From Clitoria ternatea (Eukaryota > Streptophyta > Magnoliopsida > Fabales > Fabaceae), in NCBI GenBank assembly GCA_037962975.1, contig CM075671.1, positions 15,423,001 to 15,487,000 on the forward strand: a DNA stretch of 64,000 bases. The letters run 5' to 3'. This document shows, in pieces, positions 26,591 to 38,690 of the stretch (positions are counted from its first letter, which is position 1; every line of letters begins with the position of its first letter). Made by a program: the position numbers and the translations under genes. The notes beneath the pieces were generated by a model. That model was given only the letters and a program-made list of their open reading frames with translations. It had not been told where the DNA came from and did not search any database.

Positions 26591-27333
26591 CCGAAGGATT
26601 TCTTCTTTAGAATTCACAATTTCAGATTAAGTTTTCTTAATACAGTAGTGCTAGTGAGATAGTGGTGGAAGTGAGAGAGAGAAGAAAAGTTTTTGGAGAG
26701 AAGGTTCTGTCAAAATCCTAAGGTAAGAATACTTCTCTTTTATATTTTTTTAGATTATTTTTATATCGTTTTTAGAAATCTGTTATTATACTGAAAATAA
26801 TATTATTTTAAGTTACTATTCTGCATAGTAAACACTATTTCAATAGTAAATTACTATTTCAATAGTAAATTACTATTTCAATAGTAAATTACTATTTAAA
26901 TAGTAAATTACTATTTACTGTTACTATTTACCGTTACTATTCACGTTTTACTATTTACTGTACTATTCACGTTTTACTATTTACTATTACTATTCACTAT
27001 TTACTATTCACTATTCACTATTCACTATTTACTATTCAGAATTTACCATTTCTGTTTTAAGTAGTAATCTTAATCTTCGTCTTATGCTTATACTGAAATA
27101 AGATTGGTATTAATATTTTTAGAAATCGGAGGCGCAAAGCAAATCCATTTTGGGTAACAATTCAAGGTAAGGGGGAGTGAGATAAGAGTATAATATAAAA
27201 AGACATAAGAATAATGGGAGGAGTCCCCTACTCCTTTTAAATCTGATAATATTATTATTTTAAAATATTAACTTTTTAACTTAAAATTTATAATAAATTT
27301 TAAATTAAATATCCGGTTTAACTAACTCTAACA

Positions 27334-27470
27334 TACCTATGTAAAGACTTGGACCATTATGACCTATATGGAATGGACTATACCTATGCAAGGACTTGGA
27401 CCATTATGACCCATATGGACTGAACTATACCTATGCAAGGACTGGATTATATGGACTTACATATACCTAT
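27334..27470 (+). repeat. 47-bp minisatellite in Tekay LTR
   Basis: Units starting TACCTATGCAAGGACTTGG begin at 27334, 27381 and 27428 (47-base period), with a shorter unit at 27464. The same array is in the 3' LTR from 35028. Confidence 0.85.
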
Positions 27471-29063
27471 GCGAGGAATTGACCAAAATGACTAAAATTG
27501 ACTATATTAATAATTATTAAATTTTGTATTATGACATGTATTAATGATATTTAATTGATTTGATTATGATTTGATTATGATTGATTGATTGATGATATTT
27601 AGTTATGATTGATATTGCTTGATTTTGATTGATGATATTGTAATGTGGAGTTTGAGCATATAGCGAGCATGACGGAAAGCTAAAATTCAGTAAGAATTTC
27701 TTACCTTACTCTTTAAATTTTATTATCTTTTATTCATTCTTAGAAATGATTTTTTATTAACTTTATTTTCAATATTTAGAATAAAAATATTAGTATTTAT
27801 TTTAGAAAGAAAACATTTTATGAGAATTTATTTAATTAAATCTTGAGTTAAAGAAAAATTTTGTAATTTTAAGTATTTTTGGTTAATAATTGTTCTCTTT
27901 TAATAAAACAAAATTTTTTAAAAGAAAATTATTTTATTTTTCCAACTTAATAACTAAAGATATTTGGAAATAATTGAGATTCCTAAATTTGATTTTGTTA
28001 AGATTTAATTCGAGAAAGATTATGTAAAGTTTTATATGATAAAGTTTTTAGATATTTAAAGCTTAGAAACTCAATTTCAGTGAGATTTGAAAACTGTACC
28101 AAATTTATTTCTGTGGGACAGAAATTCAGAGAATTGAGAAAATGTACAGTTTATTGAAATGATATTGTAAACCTTTAAGGGATTTAATAATTGAGTTTCT
28201 AAAAGCCTTAACCAACTAAATGCGCTAGTAGTTCATGCATCATGAATCATTAAAGTGAAATAAAATAATATTGTCTGGGGACGGATTATAGAAACCGAGG
28301 ATACATTAGAGGAGGCTTAATTACGAGCCTTGGGATGAGAGAGTGTGAAAGGGTGCTTCAGGGGACCTGGGGTAGCTCCCTAGTGTCGGGTACTTTCACA
28401 ATAAAAACTTTCTCAATCTGACTAATCTCTAAGTGTTTCCATGCCAGTTGAGCTGTTCATATTATTCTTATCCGGACTTATGGAACAGTGTAAACTTCTG
28501 GTTGGCCCAGTGCAAATTAAAATTTAAGGACCCACATATATAGGTAAGTTGTGATGAAGATATTGCATAACATTCATGCATTTATAATTGATTGTGTGTG
28601 TGATTGTGATTGATATTATTAAGTATTGGTTTGTGAAAACCCTTTGTTGCTTATGTCTTATTCAGAAATATTATATTCTGTTTCTCACTCCTTTCTCCGT
28701 GTTTTTGTTTCACATGTTTTAAATTGATGGTTCAGAGGGAAGGATCGAAGAATATCGACAGTAAATTTAGCACGTTCTAGAAAGGGAGCTCGGTATGAAT
28801 ACCGTGGTCCAATGAATAAATAATGTTACTAAGTAACTGCTTCTGGGCCATGGAGTTTCCTCTCTTTCTTATAATGTTTAATGTTTATTTTCTTCGGATG
28901 AATGTACAAATACTTTATAAAGTTTTAATAATATTTGTGAGGTATTTCAGAAATAATGTATATAATTTATTCCGATAGTTTCTTTTTAACAATCATATCT
29001 AAAAAAAAAAATTACGAGTTTTTCTAGAATTTATTAAGGTGTAACAGAGGGTGTTACAAAGTG

Positions 29064-29075
29064 GTATCAGAGCAG
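29064..29075 (+). other. Primer-binding site, initiator tRNA-Met
   Basis: TGGTATCAGAGC three bases after the 5' LTR, complementary to the 3' end of plant initiator methionine tRNA. It starts minus-strand DNA synthesis. Confidence 0.95.
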
Positions 29076-29203
29076 TTAATCCAGTAGGCCTGGGGAAAAG
29101 GTCTATCTTGCTTTGTCTGTAAACTCTGAATAGGTAGAATATCTGACTTGGTAGTAACTGTGATTGATGTGACAAATCTCAGTTACTGTGAAACAGGAAA
29201 CTA

Positions 29204-32200
29204 ATGGCTGGAAACGATCTTGCTGGAGTTGTGGAACGCTTAATCAATGCAATGGGAGCACGTGAAGGTCAAGGTAACGATGCCTTGAGAAGGCTGGACC
29301 TATTCGAAAAGCGCAATCCACCTCATTTTAAGGGAGGATATAACCCTGATGGAGCATAAATCTGGATTCGAGAGATAGAGAAGATCTTTCGAGCATTGCA
29401 ATGTAATGAAGCTGATAAGGTAGTCTTCGCTACTTATGCCTTATCTGAGGATGCCGAACATTGGTGGGATAGCATGCGTAGACAATTTGAAGTCAATGAC
29501 GTGGAGATCACTTGGGATTACTTCAAGGATATGTTTCTGGAGAAATACTTTCCAGCTGATGTTAAAGAGAAAAGACAATTCGAATTCCTGTCGCTGACCC
29601 AATGAAATATGACCGTTGGAGAGTATGCATCCAGGTTTGAAGAGCTATCTCGTTTTCATTCTCATTATAATGATGCTACTAATGAAAGAGATCGATGTGC
29701 AAAGTTTGTAAATGGATTGCAGCCAGAAATTAAGGAAGCTATACGAATGCAGAAAATCCGTGAATTTTCTGTATTGGTAAATCGTTGTAGGATCTTTGAA
29801 GAAGATCATAAGGATAGAATGACCAAAAGTCGTGAGCCTATTCACAAGACAGGAGAAATGAGAAGTGTAGGACCTCAACATCACCAAAGAAGAGACTTCA
29901 GGAGAAATAAGCCTTACCAAGCGCCATTTCATCGATTTGGAGCAGCATCTGTTCCTAACAGACCCCAAACTTCAACTGGAAGCTATTACCCAACATCTGC
30001 ACCAAATTTTAAATGTTTTATTTGTGGAGGGACCTATTTGAAAAGGGATTGTCCTAAAAACACTTATGTTTATTTTAAGTGTAACAAACCAGGTCATCAC
30101 ATCAAGGATTGCCCAGAGATGAAGAGAGAAAACCCTGAAGGTGCAAGTACAAGCATAAATACTCAAGGAGGTGCGCACAGTGCAGTCGGAAGGTCGAAGG
30201 CAAAAGGAAAGGTTTTTGCAATCACTGGAGAAGAAGCATCTCATGCTGATTCCATGGTAGAAGGTAAGTGTATCATTAATAAGATTTCTTTAACTGTTAT
30301 GTATGACTCAGGTGCATCATATTTCTTTATTGCCAATGACTGTGTAGAAAAACTAAAATTACCTGTGATAGAACTGCCATTTGACTTATCTGTACATACT
30401 CCTGGAAACAATCCCATTGTCACTTCTAAAGCTTGTTGGAAATGCCCTATTGTCATAAATGGTAGGGACTTTAAAGCTAATCTTTTCTGTTTACCCCTTT
30501 CTGGCTTAGAAGTTATTATTGGGCTAGATTGGTTGTCTGACAATCATGTTCTAATAGATTGTCATAATAAAACCATAATGTTTAAAGAACCAGTGAATTT
30601 GAATCCTGAGGATTCGAGATTTCTAACCGCCAACCAAGCGAGTGCCTCTTTAAAAGGAGGGGCTCAAGGATTCATGCTATTGCTTTCAACGAAAGGAGAG
30701 CAAGAATCAAAAATCAAAAATCTACCGGTTGTGTGTGAATTTCCTGACGTTTTTCCTGAAGATATCCCTGGTTTACCCCCAGAAAGAGATGTAGAATTTT
30801 CCATTGATCTAGTACCTGGAGTTGGACCTATTTCAATTGCACCATACCGAATATCACCTCTAGAATTAGCAGAGTTGAAGAAACAACTTGAAGAGATGAT
30901 AGAGAAGCAGTTTATACGACCCAGTGTATCCCCCTGGGGTGCACCAGTGTTGTTGGTTAAGAAAAAGGATGGTAGCATGAGATTGTGTGTAGATTATCGG
31001 CAACTGAACAAGGTGACGATCAAGAACAGATACCCTCTGCCAAGGATTGACGACTTGATGGATCAGCTGCGTGGTGCCACGGTGTTCTCCAAAATTGATT
31101 TGAGGTCTGGATACCATCAAATAAGGGTGAAGAAAGAAGATGTATCAAAAACTACTTTTAGAACACGCTATGGCCATTACGAATATCTAGTAATGCCTTT
31201 TGGTGTAACTAATGCACCAGCCGTATTCATGGATTACATGAATAGGATTTTTCATCCATATCTAGATAAATTTGTAGTGGTGTTCATTGATGATATATTA
31301 GTGTACTCTAAAAGCAGAGAAGAACATGTTGAACATTTGAAGGTCATGTTGGAAATCCTGAAAAAGAAACAACTGTATGCAAAGCTGTCAAAGTGTGAAT
31401 TCTGGTTGGAAGAGGTGAACTTTTTAGGACATGTAATTAGTCAATGAGGAATAGCTGTAGACCCTTCCAAGGTGGAGGCGGTTTTAAAATGGGAGAGACC
31501 AACCACGATCACTGAGATTAGAAGTTTCTTGGGCTTGGCTGGATACTATAGGAGATTCATTGAAGGATTTTCAAAGCTAGGATACCCATTGACCAAGTTA
31601 ACACGAAAAGGATAACCTTTTGTGTGGACGACACAATGCGAGAATAGTTTCCAAGAGCTGAAAGATCGACTTACTTCTGCGCCAGTGTTAGTACTCCCCG
31701 ATCCACATCGAAGTTTTAAAGTTTACTGTGATGCGTCTAGACAAGGACTAGGAAGTGTACTCATGCAAGACAAGAAGGTTGTAGCCTATGCGTCGCGCCA
31801 ATTAAGGCAACATGAGATTAACTACCCTACCCATGACTTAGAGTTAGCCGCTGTAGTTTTTGCCTTAAAGATTTGGAGGCATTATCTATACGGTGCAACA
31901 TTCGATGTGTTTAGTGATCATAAGAGTCTCAAGTATTTATTCGACCAAAAGGAGTTAAACATGAGGCAACGGAGATGGATGGAGTTCTTAAAGGATTACG
32001 ACTTTGAGTTACAGTACCACCCTGGAAAAGCGAATGTAGTAGCTGATGCTTTGAGTCGAAAGTCTCTACATACGTCCACAATGATGATTAAAGAGCTGGA
32101 ATTGATAGAGAACTTCAGAGATCTTAACCTAGCAGTAAAGGTTAATGATAACAGCTACAGACTAGGAACGTTGCAAGTGACAAGTGAATTCCTGAGACAA

Positions 32201-33616
32201 GTTCTGGAGGCTCAACGAGAGGATGAATTCCTGCAAGAGAAGAAAGAACTCTTGAAACAAGGAAAAGAAGTCGAGTTTAATGTGCGAAACGACCAATTAT
32301 TGAGGTATAAGGATCGAGTGTGTATCCCTGATCAAGAGGAGTTGAGGAAAACAATTCTAGAAGAAGGCCATAAAAGTTATATGAGCATTCATCCCGAAGC
32401 TACTAAAATGTATCAAGATTTGAAGAAGTTATTTTGGTGGCCTGGAATGAAGAAAGCGGTGGCAGAGTATGTGGCTGCATGTCTAATTTGCCAGAAGGTT
32501 AAAGTGGAACACCAAAAGCCCCCTGGAATGCTACAATCAATGGAAATACCGGAATGGAAATGGGATGGCATTACCATGGATTTTGTGACTTCTCTACCCA
32601 AAACTCCATTAGGACATGATTCAATATGGGTAATAGTTGATAGACTAACAAAGTTTGCCCACTTTATTCCCATCAACATTCGTTACTCTATGGAGAAGCT
32701 GGCAAAATTATACATCGAGGAGATTGTGAGATTGCATGGAATTCCTTCAAGTATCATTTCTGATCGGGACCCTCGTTTTACATCACAATTCTAGAAGAGC
32801 TTGCACAAGGCTTTGGGAACAAGACTGCGTCTGAGTTCAGCATATCATCCTCAGACAGATGGACAATCAGAAAGAACAATCCAATCTCTAGAGGACTTGT
32901 TACGAGCTTGTGTGTTAGAGCATAAAGGAAGTTGGAATCAATTCTTACCATATGTGGAGTTTACCTACAACAACAGTTTCCATGCTAGCATTGGCATGGC
33001 ACCTTTTGAAGCATTATATGGAAGAAAATGTAGGACCCCGCTATGTTGGTTTGAGACTGGTGAAAACTTGATGCTAGGACCAGAGTTGGTACAACAAACC
33101 ACGGATAAAATCAAAATAGTTCAGGAAAAGATGAAGGCAACACAGAGCAGGCAGAAAAGTTACTATGACAAAAGAAGAAAGCCGCTCGAATTTCAAGAAG
33201 GCGATCATGTATTCTTGAAAGTCACACCTATGACTGGGGTCGGTCGGGCAATGAAATCTCGAAAACTAACTCCTAGATTTATCGGTCCATACCAAATAAT
33301 TCATAAAGTTAGTCCCCTTGCCTACCAAATAGCATTACCACCTTTTCTTTCTAATATCCATAATGTTTTTCATGTGTCAAACTTGCGAAAGTATATATCT
33401 GATCCTACACATGTTATTGAACCTGATGTCATACAAGTTAAAGATAATCTTACATATGATGCACCACCTGTTAGAATAGGTGACAGAAGAATAAAACAAT
33501 TAAGAGACAAGACAATTCCGCTTATAAAGGTTATTTGGAGTGAAACGAGAGGAGAAGATGCTACATGGGAACTAGAAACTGAGATGAAAGAGTCTCATCC
33601 TCATTTGTTTTACTGA
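29204..33616 (+). pseudogene. Tekay gag-pol polyprotein, one frame with five stop codons
   Basis: One frame of 1471 codons runs from MAGNDLAGVVERL to ESHPHLFY. Domains by residue: retrotransposon gag (about 40-190); two damaged zinc knuckles near 271-300 (CFICGGTYLKRDC, and YFKC where a Cys is expected); protease DSGA at 368; reverse transcriptase about 575-745 with FIDD near 696; RNase H from about 843 (DASRQGLGS); and integrase with an H2C2 finger near 1056 and the core from MDFVTSLP near 1124. The chromodomain-like end lies about 1436-1470 (IKVIWSE, ATWELE). Stops at 29357, 29603, 31445, 31613 and 32792 interrupt it, with no frameshift visible. Several stops look like C-to-T or G-to-A changes, fitting decay of methylated DNA. 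Intact relatives encode the enzymes for RNA-mediated transposition. Confidence 0.95.
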
Positions 33617-33645
33617 TTAATGTAAATTTCGAGGATGAAATTTTC

Positions 33646-33660
33646 TAAGGGGAGTAGAGT
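33646..33660 (+). other. Tekay polypurine tract
   Basis: Purine-rich AAGGGGAGTAGAG immediately before the 3' LTR, the plus-strand primer for reverse transcription. Confidence 0.85.
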
Positions 33661-36600
33661 TGTAACACCCCTATTTTTATTTTTATATTAAAATTTTGAA
33701 GGAATTAAATTATGGTTCTTTAGAACTTTTTAACCTACGTATTATTTATGATTTTTTGGAATTTTTTGGAATTTTGGAATTTTTTTTAATAAAATAATAT
33801 TTTTTTAAATAATTTTAAATTCATATAAGTGACTTAAATTATAAATATTTATGAGAAAGTGAATTTAAATTATAAGAAAATTTTCTAAAATCCGTTTCAA
33901 GTAGACTTATCTAAAAATTATCGGTTTGAGAAAAATCTTAATTTTTTCCAATCGTTAAAAAATTGGAAACGTATCAATAAATTTTTATTAACAGAAAATT
34001 TTAGATTTTTAAAATTTCAAATTTATATTACTTATTATAAAATTAGTGAGGACTGATATAATATCGCTAAATTTCAAAAAGGACTCATTTTGAATATTTA
34101 AAATATACCGAGTGAAAGGTTACTATTTGGCTTAATAATTCTGGCGACAGTTACTATGCAAAACACTGTGCATGTACGAAATTTTCAAAGAATGCATAGT
34201 AACCTGGAATAAAAAATTCAAAAATGCATAGTACTTTTATATTAAAATAATGGAATGCATAGTAAATTTTTTTTCCTATAAATACCGAAGGATTTCTTCT
34301 TTAGAATTCACAATTTCAGATTAAGTTTTCTTAATACAGTAGTGTTAGTGAGATAGTGGTGGAAGTGAGAGAGAGAAGAAAAGTTTTTGGTGAGAAGGTT
34401 CTGCCAAAATCCTAAGGTAAGAATACTTCTCTTTTATATTTTTTTAGATTATTTTTATATCGTTTTTAAAAATCTGTTATTATACTGAAAATAATATTAT
34501 TTTAAGTTACTATTCTGCATAGTAAACACTATTTCAATAGTAAATTACTATTGAAATAGTGTTTACTATGCAGAATAGTAACTTACTATTTAAATAGTAA
34601 ATTACTATTTACTGTTACTATTTACTGTTACTATTCATGTTTTACTATTTACTGTACTATTCATGTTTTACTATTTACTGTTACTATTCACTATTTACTA
34701 TTCACTATTCACTATTCACTATTTACTATTCAGAATTTACCATTTCTGTTTTAAGTAGTAATCTTAATCTTCGTCTTATGCTTATACTGAAATAAGATTG
34801 GTATTAATATTTTTAGAAATCGGAGGCGCAAAGCAAATCCATTTTGGGTAACAATTCAAGGTAAGGGGGAGTGAGATAAGAGTATAATATAAAAAGACAT
34901 AAGAATAATGGGAGGAGTCCCCTACTCCTTTTAAATCTGATAATATTATTATTTTAAAATATTAGCTTTTTAACTTAAAATTTATAATAAATTTTAAATT
35001 AAATATCCGGTTTAACTAACTCTAACATACCTATGCAAAGACTTGGACCATTATGACCTATATGGAATGGACTATACCTATGCAAGGACTTGGACCATTA
35101 TGACCCATATGGACTGAACTATACCTATGCAAGGACTGGATTATATGGACTTACATATACCTATGCGAGGAATTGATCAAAATGACTAAAATTGACTATA
35201 TTAATAATTATTAAATTTTGTATTATGATATGTATTAATGATATTTAATTGATTTGATTATGATTTGATTATGATTGATTGATTGATGATATTTAGTTAT
35301 GATTGATATTGCTTGATTTTGATTGATGATATTGTAATGTGGAGTTTGAGCATATAGCGAGCATGACGGAAAGCTAAAATTCAGTAAGAATTTCTTACCT
35401 TACTCTTTAAATTTTATTATCTTTTATTCATTCTTAGAAATGATTTTTTATTAACTTTATTTTCAATATTTAGAATAAAAAAATTAGTATTTATTTTAGA
35501 AAGAAAACATTTTATGAGAATTTATTTAATTAAATCTTGAGTTAAAGAAAAGTTTTGTAATTTTAAGTATTTTTGGTTAATAATTATTCTCTTTTAATAA
35601 AACAAAATTTTTTAAAAGAAAATTATTTTATTTTTCTAACTTAATAACTAAAGATATTTGGAAATAATTGAGATTCCTAAATTTGATTTTGTTAAGATTT
35701 AATTCGAGAAAGATTATGTAAAGTTTTATATGATAAAGTTTTTAGATATTTAAAGCTTAGAAACTCAATTTCAGTGAGATTTGAAAACTGTACCAAATTT
35801 ATTTCTGTGGGACAGAAATTCAGAGAATTGAGAAAATGTACAGTTTATTGAAATGATATTGTAAACCTTTAAGGGATTTAATAATTGAGTTTCTAAAAGC
35901 CTTAACCAACTCAATACGCGAGTAGTTCATGCATCATGAATCATTAAAGTGAAATAAAATAATATTGTCTGGGGACGGATTATAGAAACCGAGGATACAT
36001 TAGAGGAGGCTTAATTACGAGCCTTGGGATGAGAGGGTGTGAAAGGGTGCTTCAGGGGACCTGGGGTAGCTCCCTAGTGTCGGGTACTTTCACAATAAAA
36101 ACTTTCTCAATCTGACTAGTCTCTAAGTGTTTCCATGCCAGTTGAGCTGTTCATATTATTATTATCCGGACTTATGGAACAGTGTAAACTCCTGGTTGGC
36201 CCAGTGCAAATTAAAATTTAAGGGCCCACATATATAGGTAAGTTGTGATGAAGATATTGCATAACATTCATGCATTCATAATTGATTGTGTGTGTGATTG
36301 TGATTGATATTATTAAGTATTGGTTTGTGAAAACCCTTTGTTGCTTATGTCTTATTCGGAAATATTATATTCTGTTTCTCACTCCTTTCTCCGTGTTTTT
36401 GTTTCACATGTTTTAAATTGATGGTTCAGAGGGAAGGATCGAAGAATATCGGCAGTAAATTTAGCACGTTCTAGAAAGGGAGCTCGGTATGAATACCGTG
36501 GTCCAATGAATAAATAATGTTACTAAGTAACTGCTTCTGGGCCATGGAGTTTCCTCTCTTTCTTATAATGTTTAATGTTTATTTTCTTCGAATGAATGTA

Positions 36601-36751
36601 CAAATACTTTATAAAGTTTTAATAATATTTGTGAGGTATTTCAGAAATAATGTATATAATTTATTCCAATAGTTTCTTTTTAACAATCATATCTAAAAAA
36701 AAAATTACGAGTTTTTCTAGAATTTATTAAGGTGTAACAGAGGGTGTTACA
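33661..36751 (+). repeat. Tekay element 3' LTR (3091 bp)
   Basis: Direct repeat of the 5' LTR with the same termini, TATA box (34277-34284) and minisatellite (from 35028). It differs notably at 34503-34585, where a segment present in the 5' LTR as tandem repeats is replaced by an inverted copy of the preceding 41 bases. Confidence 0.95.
34503..34585. repeat. 83-bp near-perfect palindrome in the 3' LTR
   Basis: Arms 34503-34543 and 34545-34585 are perfect reverse complements (41 bases each) around a single central base, checked base by base. The matching part of the 5' LTR (about 26809-26895) shares the left arm but continues with tandem ACTATTTCAATAGTAAATT units, so the palindrome is specific to this LTR. 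Confidence 0.95.
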
Positions 36752-37156
36752 ATCACCACTACCATCATTGCCACTACTAGCACCCCCTTCCACCATGATC
36801 ATTACAACCACCATCATTGTCAATGACATCACCGGCACCACCACTCCATTGTCATTGCCACTATCACCAGCCCTCCACCACCATTGCCATTGACATCGCC
36901 ACCACCACCACCACCATTATCACTACTTCCATCAGAACTGGTGTCACAAAGGTCACGATAACTACTATCACCACTTTTGTCACCATCACTACCATAGTTG
37001 CCATTGCCAATACCCCCTCCCTCACCATAACCTCACAACCACTATCATCGCCACTCCTACCACATACACCACGATTATCGTCATCGACACTACCATTACT
37101 AATATTGCCATCACCACCACCACCACCATCAATGTCATCATCATCACCATTATAGA
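36752..37156. repeat. CAC/CAT-rich cryptic minisatellite, part 3
   Basis: Right portion of the interrupted triplet-rich tract, starting with the ATCAC target duplication. Frames through it are low complexity and not genes. Confidence 0.85.
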
Positions 37157-38073
37157 AGATTTATTATTACTATTACTATTATTATATTATTGTTGATATT
37201 TTAAGTGTAAAGTAGTTGGATTATAATTATAAAAGTTTTAGCAACAATATTTTAAAGTTCTAAACCATAAAAGCTAAAACAAAAACTAAAAGTCAAAAAT
37301 AAATTTTGATTTTTTAAAATTTCAAAATTAAAAACTAAAATCATCCCGAATGAATCCTTATTATTAAACTATTATTGATAAGAAACTATAAGAGGTTGTT
37401 GACCAGAAAAAAACTTTAATAGGGTGTATAATGGATGATGCAAATTTCATTTTATTAAAAGTATTAAGATTATCATTACATGTCTTACATCCCTTCGAAA
37501 GTTTCTTAAGAATATTTAGTAGTATTTTACGAATATCACGTGTATACATCACTATTTAAAATTCAAGGAAAATTTCCATTTCAATAATATAAACTCAATA
37601 AAAAAACTATTACATGGGTTTTAGATGAGTTAATTTTTATGGGATAGTCTTACTAATTAATTTAGTTAAGAACTAAGTACTCTTGTAAGGATCCAATGTC
37701 AAGTTAGCACCCTCCAATGGATGTAGAGCTCTTTGGTGAGTTGATTAATCGATAACAACTAAAAACTAACTAAAAAAAACACCCATTAGAGATGATTATA
37801 TGATCAGTTTATAAAAAAGATTAAGCTTAGGGCTTTATCTCAAATTAAGTTTATTTTTGAAAAGTTTTTTTAACTTATTAAATCAACCAATTTAAATAAA
37901 TACAAATAGTATAATGACAAAACTATTATTATAATTTCTTTTATATTGACCTTTTAATAATAGTTTGATATGATTTATTTGTTGATATACATAAAATCTT
38001 TAACTTATCAATTTATATAAGAGTATAATGAGTCTCATATTGAGTAACTAAGAAAGCTTATGTGATCAGCGGG
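37157..38073. other. AT-rich spacer
   Basis: No gene was recognised. The words near 37320-37350 (ATCATCCCGAATGAATCC, read in reverse) resemble the sequence near 16670-16690 (GGCTCGTTTAGGGTGTTATG), so the triplet tract may itself sit inside an older non-autonomous element. This was not proven. Confidence 0.45.
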
Positions 38074-38219
38074 CACTAGTGTAGAAAAGGGATTTAATCA
38101 CAATTAAAAAAGGCTTTTAATCACGGTTCATGAACTGTGGTTGTTCCAGCCGTGATAATAGACAAGGGCATTTAATCACGATTGACAACCGTGGTTATAG
38201 AACCCTTTTAATCACTGAT

Positions 38220-38690
38220 TGATGCTACGTGTCAGGTCCCTGATTCAACCTCCATTAATCAGCTCGAAGTGGCCATTATTGTTTAATTATTTTAATTAAT
38301 CATGCCCAGACAGATGTGCCTTGTCCCCCAATTCGTCTTGGACACTTGTGGGTAGTGGAGGGGTCATTGGCTGAGTGCTTGACCACCTGTAAGTGGTGTC
38401 CACGTAGCTCCTGACGCTACGCGTGGCTGTGACGTATAGCGTCAACATCAGAAATCCCCACGCTACGCGTTGAGTTGATGCTACGCGTCAGCTCTCCAGA
38501 TCTTTATTTTTCTCTTTAAAATCTTTACTTTTTCACTACAAAACTAGAGAAAATTGATCAAGGGCAGATTATTTCCAACAACATCCATTTATTGAATTTA
38601 AAACCTAATTTTTTAACAATTTAAGCTAATTTTTATTATTTTTATAAAATTTTTATTAAAGATTTTATTATAAATTTGAGGACTAACAGC
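38220..38690 (-). repeat. Partial Athila LTR (U3 only) inside the CACTA element
   Basis: On the minus strand it begins TGTTAGTCCTCAAATTT at 38690 and follows the first 470 or so bases of the young Athila LTR at 42402, including ACGCGTAGC motifs. It stops just before the position of the LTR TATA box and is diverged from the young copy. No target duplication was found, so it is probably a captured or deleted remnant. Confidence 0.8.

Larger units (their letters stand above)
25968..29060 (+). repeat. Tekay element 5' LTR (3093 bp)
   Basis: Contains a TATA box (TATAAATA, 26583-26590), so U3 is about 640 bases and R plus U5 about 2.4 kb. Inside are ACTATT-rich short tandem repeats (about 26811-27040), a 47-bp minisatellite (27334-27470) and several splice-site-like sequences. 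Nearly identical to the 3' LTR by eye; most differences are single bases, many of them C/T or G/A. Confidence 0.95.
25968..36751 (+). mobile_element. Ty3/gypsy retrotransposon, Tekay/Del chromovirus type, full length
   Basis: Two long LTRs (3093 and 3091 bp) begin TGTAACACCCC and end GGGTGTTACA, with a perfect 5-bp target duplication ATCAC (25963-25967 and 36752-36756). A primer-binding site for initiator tRNA-Met, a one-frame gag-pol region and a polypurine tract lie in the expected order PR-RT-RNase H-IN, with a chromodomain-like end. Assignment to Tekay/Del rests on the protein C-terminus and the large LTRs. Five stops in the polyprotein mean this copy is not autonomous. Confidence 0.95.
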
